64,000 nucleotides of DNA from Calvatia gigantea (lineage: Eukaryota; Basidiomycota; Agaricomycetes; Agaricales; Lycoperdaceae). A model generated the notes under the pieces. It did no database searches. It saw only the letters and a program-made list of their open reading frames with translations, and was not told the origin of the DNA. The first letter of the stretch is position 1. Each line of letters begins with the position of its first letter. The translations under genes were made by a program, and so were the position numbers. The stretch is taken from positions 620,001 through 684,000 of the forward strand of contig JACAAK010000014.1 of NCBI GenBank assembly GCA_025093985.1. The letters are read 5' to 3'. Of this stretch, positions 11,094 through 21,300 are shown piece after piece.

Positions 11094-11823
11094 CCTAAGA
11101 ATACCGAATAACCGGTCTTATTAGAGGGGTATTACCATAGCTGGTACCCCTCTAATTAGAGCGGTTTAGCCCTTTTCCCTCACAGGACAGAAATTGGGCC
11201 CAACTTAGTACGAAAATCTTGTACGAGAAAGTACTCCACTGAGCGGCTACCAGCTAAGCTCCCGGATGCCGTTGTCCATGACACCTAGGCTCCTCCCTCA
11301 TTGTTTCCCGCCATCACCCCGCCCTTCCCACACCTCCCCTGCTCACTGGGCCCCGTCGTTGCCGCCGTTATTGCTGCCACTGCCACCCCACCAGTGTCCC
11401 CACCACCATCACTGCCCAATCACGACGGCACATCCCAATCCGGCTCACGGATCATTTGTGGATGCCCCTGCCCAATTTTCCCGCGCCCTTGTCAACACTG
11501 TCTTCAACGATGAGCTCGAGTATCCCTACCAGATCCCACTGATTTGGTGCAATTAATTTGATGTATTAGATGTATATAGTATGGGGTGTGGGATGTACAA
11601 TAAAATAATTGATTAATCAGTGAAAATGAAGTGTTTTAAGTGCAGAAGTGTCATCACAAGAACCTTCTGCACAGGAATACACCGCCGTGTTCTCACTGGA
11701 TACTTGCCTGATTCTGGTAGCTATTTGTATAGGCTATCAGGATATACCAGACCGCCTTCCATGGGATAGGGTAGAGGAGTATAATGGCCATGATAGTGAT
11801 GAAGCAACCTTTCTCAGTATTTC
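11094..11823 (+). repeat. Inverted-repeat arm, left
   Basis: Reverse complement of 12161-12890. It starts CCTAAGAATACCGAATAACC and carries a nested small palindrome near the tip (TAGAGGGGTA...TACCCCTCTA). Confidence 0.85.
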
Positions 11824-12160
11824 ACTTATATCTTCTTGTATGTTTTATCTTTTTTGATTATAAATACCTTTCCAGAAAGACGGGTTAGGTAGGAGTAAAA
11901 TGCAATAAGTCTCATAGAGATAGATCGAGTTTCTGAGGAGTTATAGATGAAATAAGACAGGATTTCATGACAGATCAATGTGAGGATCATAACACACCTT
12001 CATCTTTGATGTTCACGTCACCTTCAGCACTATTTTCCCCATATCTTTTCAATGCCTTGGTATATCTACAAACGAATTTTTGTGCTCAATAGGAGCTGTT
12101 TAACTGTATTATAATACAAAGGGAGGTGTAGAGAATAAATTTATTTGTAAAGGTATGACG

Positions 12161-12890
12161 GAAATACTGAGAAAGGTTGCTTCATCACTATCATGGCCAT
12201 TATACTCCTCTACCCTATCCCATGGAAGGCGGTCTGGTATATCCTGATAGCCTATACAAATAGCTACCAGAATCAGGCAAGTATCCAGTGAGAACACGGC
12301 GGTGTATTCCTGTGCAGAAGGTTCTTGTGATGACACTTCTGCACTTAAAACACTTCATTTTCACTGATTAATCAATTATTTTATTGTACATCCCACACCC
12401 CATACTATATACATCTAATACATCAAATTAATTGCACCAAATCAGTGGGATCTGGTAGGGATACTCGAGCTCATCGTTGAAGACAGTGTTGACAAGGGCG
12501 CGGGAAAATTGGGCAGGGGCATCCACAAATGATCCGTGAGCCGGATTGGGATGTGCCGTCGTGATTGGGCAGTGATGGTGGTGGGGACACTGGTGGGGTG
12601 GCAGTGGCAGCAATAACGGCGGCAACGACGGGGCCCAGTGAGCAGGGGAGGTGTGGGAAGGGCGGGGTGATGGCGGGAAACAATGAGGGAGGAGCCTAGG
12701 TGTCATGGACAACGGCATCCGGGAGCTTAGCTGGTAGCCGCTCAGTGGAGTACTTTCTCGTACAAGATTTTCGTACTAAGTTGGGCCCAATTTCTGTCCT
12801 GTGAGGGAAAAGGGCTAAACCGCTCTAATTAGAGGGGTACCAGCTATGGTAATACCCCTCTAATAAGACCGGTTATTCGGTATTCTTAGG
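12161..12890 (-). repeat. Inverted-repeat arm, right
   Basis: Mirror copy of 11094-11823. Similarity ends abruptly at the CAGTATTTC boundary on the spacer side in both arms. Confidence 0.85.
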
Positions 12891-12998
12891 TGATATATAC
12901 ACTATCGTTAGTGTTTGTCAACGTTAATCCAGACTTACACATTTGGCCATAAACAGGTCCGATGTGGATAACGAATTGAACTGCGCTGAGTGATATCA

Positions 12999-13765
12999 TA
13001 TGGAAACTGCACGTCGGCTGCCTTCGGAATGGCACCCGACGAGCGTCTCACACTAATTGGTCCGCCCTCCGAAGATTTCGTCACCCCGACCATTCATCGA
13101 TCCCATCTCCGATCCGCCTATCCCTTGACGAGGCCACCCCATTCGGCACGTAGACTGTCGCACTGTTCGGTCCAGACCCTCCTCCATTTTATAAAATATC
13201 TACTTCACCTGTTTTCGGTACCAGTATATTCCCCATAATTCACAACCTTTCGCCTCCGTCGTTCCACATTCACTTTATCTCGACATGTCTTATTCATCAT
13301 GACAGACGTCCAACTCTAGGACGTGTTTCAGAAGTTTTGTATATACTCATCTGCGGTACGCTAGCCTAACCTCTATATTCGCTAACTTAGCACTTTTCGT
13401 ACAAGTTGGACAGCCTTAGATTACCGTAGAACACCGGACCTCCTCTGTAGCTTAAATACGGTCGAGCCAGTACTGGCTCGACACCTAGTAATTGGATACC
13501 CATTTTCTCACTCTCGAAGTCTCGCTCCGAATCATCTCAACTTTGTCTCTCGTCGCCTATTGCTTTTTCGTTGACTCTCATTCCACACTCGTTCCGAGCT
13601 CTTGTCTTTGACGACGCCTCCGACGCTGTCACTCTCGCCCCTCGTTCTCTTGTGTTCCCGGCCTCTGTCTCTCCTTTCCTGGACCCGGTTTTGAAGCCTC
13701 GTGACGGACGGACGCAGTCACACCTTATTTTCGTTGAACCGCCGCCTAATCTCTTCAATCACTTT
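12999..13765 (+). repeat. Dispersed repeat R1, copy 2
   Basis: Diverged copy of 7709-8417 in the same orientation. It begins just outside the fold-back element and ends shortly before the GNAT pseudogene, so it may be that gene's original promoter region. The copies are not LTRs of one element, because the DNA between them is explained by the Zn2Cys6 paralogue and the fold-back element. Confidence 0.55.
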
Positions 13766-13827
13766 CCCGCAATGATTCAGTTCGACAGCTCCGAGATCTG
13801 AACGTAGAACGTTGAACTACGACGGTC

Positions 13828-14569
13828 ATGCCAGACCCTAAAGAGAGCCTTTGCTTTCCCGTTCCCCCAACTCTCGAAAACGCTCGCCTCAAACTTGTAC
13901 CATGGGACCCTTCACTCCATTCATCTTACCACGTTTAACAAATTAGACCTCATCCCGAGCTGTTTAACTATCTACCCCTCGGTCCATTTAGTTCTCGCAA
14001 ATCGTTCGATTCCTGGTACAAAGAGGTGATCCAAACTAAGCATACCCAGATGTTCGCCGTCTTTGGCAAGACCCAAGCGAGTAACAATGAGCAGTTTGCA
14101 GGGATAATAGGCTTGCTCAACACCTCATCGGAGCACCTCTTAGTCGAAGTTGGGTTCTTAAGCATCCTTCCTGCCTTCCACCGCACGCACGTCTCGTCCA
14201 ATGCGGACGGCCTTTTCTTGAACTGGCTGTTGAACGTTGAACCCTCCTATCCCCACCTCCGGCCCGCTAGATGGTCGGACAGGCTCGGGACTGCGGAGAG
14301 TTTATTGGAGTGCGAACACACTTAGTGCCAGAAGTATTGCACTAGCCGAAAAAGTCAAAAGGTTGGGGATGAAACTTGAGGTCATCTTTCCGTGGGATCG
14401 CGTTCTATCTGCTGATCGCGTTAATTTCACAAAAAAGGAGAAAGTGGGGGAAGGGGATCCTCGGGAAAAGCATCCTGGAAGAGATACGGCACAATTAGCG
14501 ATCTGTCGGGATGACTGGATTACCGATGGGAGAGAGAATGTCGACAAGGTCATGCAGAGGATTAACTGA
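13828..14569 (+). pseudogene. GNAT N-acetyltransferase, inactivated
   Basis: From the ATG at 13828 the frame reads like an acetyltransferase of the ribosomal-protein-acetylating type: ENARLKLVPWDPSLHS, then ELFNYLPLGPF, SWYKEVI, FAGIIGLL, VEVGFLSILPAFHRTHVSS, and in a shifted frame GLRRVYWSANTLSARSIALA with the terminal AICRDDWI-GRENVDKVM. The order matches fungal GNAT enzymes. An in-frame TAA at 13936-13938 and a frameshift near 14270-14290 break it. A shorter product from the ATG at 14026 would lack the N-terminal third. Confidence 0.72.
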
Positions 14570-14829
14570 GAAATGCGGTTGGTAATCATAGTAAATTTAC
14601 GTGTAAAGCCCACCGGCCGGTAAATGCGCTACACAAGGTGAACTCTAGATCTTTTCCGGCCAATCACGGCTTGCCTTCGACTACCGCGGAAGATCTCGAG
14701 ATGCCATTATTAAAATGACGGTGCATGGCGTAATAAGAGGATCACCCAGCTGACCGATAGGACAGGACAGTTCTCTCTCCTGCCACCCTGAAAGAGAGAA
14801 ATGGCGACAGGTGCTTTCGCCAAGTATAA

Positions 14830-15784
14830 ATCCTGCTTTATGGAATCAGCAGAGGGGACAGAGATCTAAACCGATGCAGCTGGGAATCGTTCTCCGTCTT
14901 CTCCGGTCATCGTTCTGGTTCATGGGTTATCTCAGATTTGTGATCAAGGCCGCATTTGATCCTATCTCCCGGGACCCCAAATGGACCACGGGTACGTTTT
15001 TGGTGGGTCCACCTTATGGTGTTAAGGCAGCGTAGCCGAGCACTGTGAGGAAATAACACCTCCGATATGATGCCCATGGGCATGGTAGAAGCGGGAAGCC
15101 AATGATTGATGAAGCATGGGAGTCCGGGCGAACCCCAGAGGATTTCGAAGCTGTATGCAAAGATTTCGATGTCAAGAAAGCATTCGTCCAAAGATGGAGT
15201 GTCGGATGTACGTCAAGTTATGTACATTTCGCTCAGAAGAAAGATCTCACCTTTTTCAGCTTCACATTTTGTGGATATCTCGACCTATGATACCTCAGTT
15301 ACCATCTCTGGTCCGATTAATGTGGCAGACGCGGTGTACCTTGAACCGTCCACGATCTGACGCACTATTAACCACGACAACTTCGGGATCGTCAAAAACC
15401 TGGTTGAGCCACCTTCTGTCTATGCTTTTCAGCAGGTGGTGCTCGACTTCCTTCATCTGCTCCCACTGGCAGAACACTACTCCAGAAATGTTCCGGGTTT
15501 TGTTGGAAGGATTCCTCCAGCTGCACTCAGTAGCTGCGAAATTGAATGGTCGGTCTCAAAACCCGGAGAGGCTCCCGCAGGAGGCACGAAAAAGTATGCT
15601 AGTTATGATCAGTGGTAAGGACAAAATACTGTATGGTGAGGGCTTAAAGGGTGTAATTCAGGAGTTGTGGCGGCAGCAGTGCGAGTATAGTCACTTGGAA
15701 GAGGCTGACCATATGCCATGAGCCTCTTGCCCGGAGGCCTTCAGGGACACGGTGTTGAGATGGGTGGGAGCCAACCACTCCTAG
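14830..15784 (+). pseudogene. Alpha/beta hydrolase, inactivated tandem copy
   Basis: Degenerate copy of the intact gene at 16722-17718. Recognisable pieces appear in all three frames: VIKAAFDPISRDPKW, DEAWESG-PEDFEAVCKDF, and a nucleophile region reading RWSVG where the good copy has GWSLG. Further downstream come a VTISGPINVA-like block, a GKDKILYGEGL block and ADHMP. Several frameshifts and stops separate them, so no working enzyme is made. Confidence 0.75.
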
Positions 15785-16721
15785 AAATGTTACGCAATAC
15801 AACTTACATCTTTACCTCATTGTCGTGCAGCACCCCACAACAATGTTAGGTCCAAATCCCCCAAGGAGAAGCGACCAATGGGCCGCCAAGAAATATTCAC
15901 AAGACAGGCTGCCGGTGTATGGCGGTTTGAGCGGCTAACATTAGACATTTTTGGATAGGCTTACTTGCAGTCGGAAATCGGATGTGGAGGTCTCTCCCGA
16001 CGTAAACCTGATCCTACAACCCTAGACCTCTACCCTCACCTTCCCATAGTCTCTGCTTGTACAGTACACATACCCTCTTGTGGACTCCTAAGAATACCCA
16101 TCCTTTTGTGTGGTCTGTGGATGTTTGCGTATTTAGTTAGCTCCGGGGCTTGGGCGGCCGAACAGATTGGGGTACTATAAATAAACAACATCGTCAAACC
16201 ACACCACCCTAATTATGAACCTCTGTTCTGTACTTTTTTCTTTAACTTCCGTTGGATATAGGTGGTGCGTAGATTAGTTTATCTATTCAGAACCAAAGTA
16301 CGATAGTTCAAGGCTGGTCCCCACCGGCCTTGATACCTCAAACTTCCACTCCTAGGCACACAATCCTGCACACACAGTTTTTCTCACTTACGTTCGAAAC
16401 CTCATCCCGTCAGTCCGGTTTCACCAAATGCAGCTCTGATAATGGCGGCTTTTTGTGAATCAGATGATTTCACCACACTCTCCGATTCTTGGTACTTCCG
16501 ATATCCCAATGCGTTAGTCCCTGTCTTGCTTATTCAAGTCATACTTTACCGCCACGACGCCTGTGGCAATTTCGGCAATGATTAATTCAGTGGTACGATA
16601 CCGGAACGCAAGGAACGCGCGTATTTGCGTCATGTATTGGGATAGGATGTGCTCGAGTATAAGTGGCGAAAGGACGAAAGACTTCCATTAGATCTCCTAC
16701 CTTCGTACAATATTGAACACT
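15785..16721. other. Intergenic stretch
   Basis: No gene supported. It holds the 3' flank of the dead hydrolase and the upstream region of the intact one. A C/T-rich patch lies at 16330-16420. Confidence 0.4.
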
Positions 16722-17718
16722 ATGAATCTCGAAGGCTACACCAAGTATCAGCCTCGCTTCGTCACCTCGGCGGATGGGACGCAGATATGCACAGATGCAG
16801 CTGGAAATCGTGCTGCTGGTCGCCCAGTCATTGTGCTGATCCATGGCTTCTCTGTCATTAAGGAGGCTTTTGACCCCATGCTCGAGGACCCCAGATGGCT
16901 TCATAATGCCTTCCTGGTAAGTAAGGCTTTTATATCATATGAAGGTGATTCAACCGTTCCTCGTTTTTTGTGATGCAGATTCGCTATGACACTCGAGGGC
17001 ACGGGAAGAGTGGGAAGCCGCTTGCAGATGAAGCTTGGGAATCCCGGCGCATGTCAGAAGACTTTGAAGCTGTTTGCAAAGAATTCGGAGTTCAAAGAAC
17101 GTTTGTCTTGGGTTGGAGTCTTGGAGGTATGACCAGCATCAAATCTTCACTCGTACAGACGCCAATGATCATGATGACCTATAAGCCGCGCATCTCGCTG
17201 ATATCGTGACCCATGCCACATCTATGGAGATTGCCGGCCTGATTAACGTTGCGGGTCCTGCGTATATCGATATAACACTTATTGGGCGCGTCGCCAAGCC
17301 AAAAACCATGGTAATGTTAGGAACACTTGCTCAACCTCCCTCAGCGGACGCTTTTCAAGAAACTGTCTTGAATTTCGTTCACTCATGCTCCGGTGTCATG
17401 TCTGAAGATCTCTATCGAAAATTGCTTGAAGGTGTCCTTCTGCAACCGCGGGCAATTGTTGGCGGATTGATCACTCGAAAACAAGACGTGGAGATATTCC
17501 TGCGGGAAGCAAGGGAAGGGAAGCTGGATACATTGGTGGTGAGAGGGGGGAAAGATGAATTGGTCAATGGGGAGGAACTCGAGGCAATTTACAAGGAGTT
17601 GGGTTGGAAGAAGTATATATTAAAGCATCTGGACGAAGCGGACCACCTTCCATGGATTTCGAGTTCGGAAGAGTTCTGTAACACGGTGCTGGGGTGGGTG
17701 AAGGAACATCACGAATAA
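16722..17718 (+). CDS. Alpha/beta hydrolase fold protein
   Basis: Three exons, 16722-16916, 16979-17126 and 17186-17718, splice in phase to 291 residues. The N-terminal half has the HGFS oxyanion region and the RYDTRGHGKSGKP strand-loop typical of the fold. The nucleophile elbow is GWSLGA, completed across the second intron. The acid is probably the Asp of GGKDELV and the His that of ADHLPW, so the triad is intact. Signal peptide and membrane segments are absent, so it is probably cytosolic. Size and motif order fit the epoxide-hydrolase/haloperoxidase-like branch, but the substrate cannot be read from sequence. An ATG at 16713 is an alternative start. A dead tandem copy lies just upstream. 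Confidence 0.85.
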
Positions 17719-19025
17719 TGTATTTAAGACCGATCGGTGGGTGACAGAGCTGTTAGGGGTCTGAAATAATCGTGATTGGCTGATCATCGGGAGATACCGT
17801 GCACTGCCCAGAACTCTTTGTGCTGGGCGCGTTTATCATAGTTACTTGGCGCTTGCCCTGGACCTGAACTGCTCTGTTTTATTAATTTACGGCTTTCCGC
17901 ATCCATCCCCAGACACCTAGACCTGGTTTTGAGTGTTTCTTGCATGGATTGCCTTTAATAATGTTTGAGCATAGATGGTTCCATCCTTCCGTGCATCACA
18001 CTTCACACAGTACTAACATGTTCTCCATTGAGGAAAACGCTCAAGGGTGGACCGCCGAACGTTTGCCCATTAACTAAATCCATTCCAAGATACTGTCTTT
18101 TTTAGAAGGTGGGTGGTGGCGGTGCCAAACTTCCTTATCTTGCCCGTCACTCGGCCATGCTAGCGCCAACTTAACGGGCGCTCACGGGTTGAAGGGTTGA
18201 AGGGCTGCTGTTAGCGCTCATCAAGCTGGCGCTTAAGTAGAAATGGTGTTACAAAATGCCCGCACCAAATTCAATATTTCTCTTGTGGAGGTCGGATGGC
18301 ACTTGACACTGAAAAGGTCACATACGCGTCCTCCTCCCACTACACCACTGAGTCGCCGATGACACCGTTCATTTCCGTGAACAATGACCAAGACGCCGAC
18401 ACCGAAAACACATTTCCGAGCCATCCAAAAGTCCAAATCATATTTTTAAATTCGGAAGTCCCGACCACGGAAGCTCCAACCTCCGAAAGTTGAAACCCAC
18501 CATCCCGCTCGTACCGTTCATTGGTGACCTCTCGGACCGCCTTTCTATTCATGCTTTCCATTCCCTCGTAGTCCAGAACTTCGTAGAATGTGCTTCCGGC
18601 CCGTTTTCATCCCCACTCAGTATGTTTTTCTTTGTTCTCTCTTTAAAAAATTTACATTTTACTCTTTGTAATACACGCGCACAGGCCACTGTTGCCCCCT
18701 ATAAAACCTGTATACTACACTGTAGTCAGGTAGCTACGATTTATCCAGTTTTCTATCTCTTGAAACCTTTGTCTCTATCTAAATCTATCTAATCTATCTG
18801 TTTCTCTCATCTCGACAACTCAAACGTCTCGTATTCGCAAATGCGACCTTCCAAACACTCGGAAATCGCTCTCGCCACCTCTCTGGACTCTCTGTTCGTC
18901 ATTCCGAAGCCTCGGAACAGCTGTGACTTCCCTTCCGTCGTGCCGCACTCTCCCTGATCTGTCTCTATCCCTTTCCCTAACCAACCCATATTCTCTGTCG
19001 AGACCAACGTCAGACGGACACTGTC
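17719..19025. other. Intergenic stretch
   Basis: No gene supported. A CTATAAAACC box at 18700 followed by a C/T-rich tract (18770-19020) resembles a promoter and 5' UTR for the small frame at 19026 and is loosely like repeat R1. Confidence 0.35.
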
Positions 19026-19490
19026 ATGCTCGCTACCCTAGCCGTAGCCCTCCTCTTCGCTCTGTCGCTCATTCATTATCCTGGTTTTTTTCCTGACGCC
19101 CCGCCACGGACTGTGGACCTGTTACGGGTTCCGGACGGGCTCCCAGGGTATTCCCTCTCACGCTTTATTATGTGTTGCCATGCAAGGGACAGAAACGTTC
19201 ATGTAGCGGGGGAGCCAGAACGATGCGTTATGCATCAAGAATATTTAAGGTGGAATCAATTGTCGAAAACAAGATTTTGTCTTGTCTTTGGTGTGGGGTT
19301 TTTAGAATTAAAGTCGCAGTTATCACTATTTTTGGCCATTCCTTCGAAAAATAACAGCTTCTCGATGCCTGTATTCATATGCCGAATCGTACATGTGTCA
19401 AGGAGAACCATGTCATATGACTTCGTAGGGAATTCAAGCATCGTGCTACCAATCAGAATTGTTGTGTCCCTTGAAGGGAATTTGGAGTAG
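19026..19490 (+). CDS. Possible small secreted or membrane protein
   Basis: A 154-codon frame whose first 20 residues (MLATLAVALLFALSLIHYPG) look like a signal peptide or anchor, preceded by a TATA-like box and a pyrimidine tract. The rest shows no domain and no conserved motif, and may be non-coding after an unrecognised intron donor. Low confidence. Confidence 0.25.
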   Translation: MLATLAVALLFALSLIHYPGFFPDAPPRTVDLLRVPDGLPGYSLSRFIMCCHARDRNVHVAGEPERCVMHQEYLRWNQLSKTRFCLVFGVGFLELKSQLSLFLAIPSKNNSFSMPVFICRIVHVSRRTMSYDFVGNSSIVLPIRIVVSLEGNLE

Positions 19491-19744
19491 GGTCAATTTT
19501 GTATTCGCGGAACGGAGGCAACATTCTTCCAGGGCCGCAAACCTCGCGATATCCGACGGTCGGCTCACGAGATCTCGAGGTATGTTCATGAGATCGGGGT
19601 GAGGATGGGGGTCCTTCAAGTAAATAATAGATCGAATGCAGAATTTGATGGGGTGTGTCATTGCACCGTTCAGTGAGAATAGACCGGGCCCTGTTCACAT
19701 CCGGTATGTCATACGGAGTCCCTGTGGTAAGATACTCGGACGAT

Positions 19745-21300
19745 GGATAGCTAGGGATATTTGTAGGACTTCCCCTTTCCACTAGGGTCATGTATACTGG
19801 CCAAGCGTTGGACCACCCCTTCCATGGTCAACCTTCCATCGGGATCTGGGCCCCAGCAATCTTCAAAGAGCCGCCAAAGGGGTCCCGTTCCTGGTGGTTG
19901 GGGGTCTGGATACTTGGGTATCGTTCCGTTACTATCATTGCTATAGAGCAAGTCGAGATCTCGAACTACGTCGTCGAATGGTCGCAACCCAGTCCAAATC
20001 TATAAGTTGCTTAATAAATATCAATTCATGGGGGCACATCCAAGCGTACCTCATACGACGTCAGCGCAAAGGCACAGACATCACTGGACTTGTTCGGATG
20101 AATGCCATCTTCAATAACGAGCTCTACAGCCTGATAACGACGTTCTTCCCGTGGTTTATATATAAATTTATCTTCAGCTATTGTGAGAACCTCAGGATAA
20201 CCAAAACCGCTGATAGCGGGATGCCCGTCGTTGTGGATGAAAATTCGGGACTAAGTCAATCAAGGGAGTCGTTAGCCTCAGCGTGATGAACCGAATAATC
20301 TGCGCACTGGTTCAAGGTCTCCATGTATGACTTGCATCCGATGGAGGTATCGCAAACCCTCAGAGACACCTTTTATCTGTGCGAAGAATATTGATCCCTT
20401 CCAGAAACGGCTGAAGACCGACATACCATGAACAGTCTGGTGTTCACCTCGGCGCGCTTACCATAGTGAGATAAGGTTCCATTGAAGCAGTAGGGATAGA
20501 TGATAGCAGGGCAACCAAACTGCCAGGAATCGAATGATAGGCCAAGGAATTCCAGGATATTGGCATGGTACAATTGCTGCCAGGTCGGAGTTTTTTGAAG
20601 CAAATACTACGGAATTGATTGATCGGGTGAAATAGCCCGAAATCACCAGGACAAACCTCTTTGACCTCGTCCTTTTGATCCACGTGCAGAACTTCGATGA
20701 AGACCTTAGTGTTTCAGGTGACTTCCTGGCCCGGAATAATTCTAGAGTACACTTGCCTTGATTCTTGTTCTGCCATCTTCGGTGAGATATCCAATGAAAC
20801 AGTTTTCACGGAATGGAAAATCTTTCCGTTCGTGAATGCGACCGCTGAGATCCTGAAACATTTCAAGTTTTGTAAGAAAACCCAATATCAGAAGTCAAGG
20901 AGGCATACTTTGTACTGGATCAGGTTTTGGGAAATGCGCTTCAGGCCCACTCCTGCATGCCTCGCCTTCCTTATTTCTTGTAATTCAAGCCTTGCCTGGA
21001 CTTGAGCCATTTCAACCTCAAAGACTTCCTGCCGTTCCGCTGACATTGTGGCGATACATCCAGCCATATCACCTGAGCAACCTGATAAAATAAAGGAGAA
21101 TTACGGAGCACAAAACACGCACGCGACCCAAGTGCAAAAGGTATACAATCGCCGAGCACTCCACTGGAACCCATGTGCACTGCGTTAAGGGTTCGTGCAG
21201 GTTAGAACTAACATTATATGGGGACCAGTCACTACTTGCCTGCGGGAAGTTGACGCGACTCCTTACTCCCATCCATTAATGGGTCGAAGCTTTTGGGATT
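19745..21300. repeat. Segmental duplication, unit 2 (matches 1-1590)
   Basis: Same orientation and content as unit 1: pseudokinase B, its upstream DNA, and the terminal codons of the upstream gene. Here that gene is the intact REG1-like gene, so this is probably the parental context. Confidence 0.75.
19751..21174 (-). CDS. TKL-family pseudokinase, copy B
   Basis: Near duplicate of copy A and complete here. The ATG at 21174 opens MGSSGVLGDCIPFALGSR; the next exon begins DMAGCIATMSAERQE. Next come an N-lobe exon (DLSGRIHERKDFPF) ending at a GC donor (20756), the exon with VFIEVLHVDQKDEVKE, a GLSFDSW-PAI block, HGDLEP, FIHNDGHPAISGFGYPE, SSDVCAFALTSYE, and the terminal LWRLFEDCWGPDPDGRL. The beta-3 Lys is Glu, the catalytic-loop Asn is lost (SRIFI in place of xNILI) and DFG is GFG, so phosphotransfer is not expected. 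Frame and splice sites are intact. The stop near 19751 is set by the last kinase frame; a continued frame downstream could extend it. Confidence 0.75.

Larger units (their letters stand above)
11083..12900. mobile_element. Fold-back element with 730-bp terminal inverted repeats
   Basis: Left arm 11094-11823 and right arm 12161-12890 are inverted copies of equal length, apparently identical wherever compared, including a 96-residue open frame repeated exactly in mirror image. They enclose a 337-bp AT-rich spacer. The 9-bp word GATATATAC flanks both ends (11083-11091 and 12892-12900) and may be a target duplication. Very long TIRs with a 9-bp duplication suggest a non-autonomous Mutator-like or other fold-back transposon. 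No transposase is visible. The near identity of the arms implies recent insertion or ongoing gene conversion. Confidence 0.7.

Noticed and set aside
11266..11556. A 96-residue Pro/His-rich protein encoded in each fold-back arm
   Set aside because: Present twice only because the arms are mirror copies; biased composition, no domain, no splice partner.
7709..13765. R1 copies as two LTRs of one retrotransposon
   Set aside because: The DNA between them is explained by the Zn2Cys6 paralogue and the fold-back element, the left copy lies within a poly(A)-ended insertion, and there is no gag, pol, primer site or polypurine tract.
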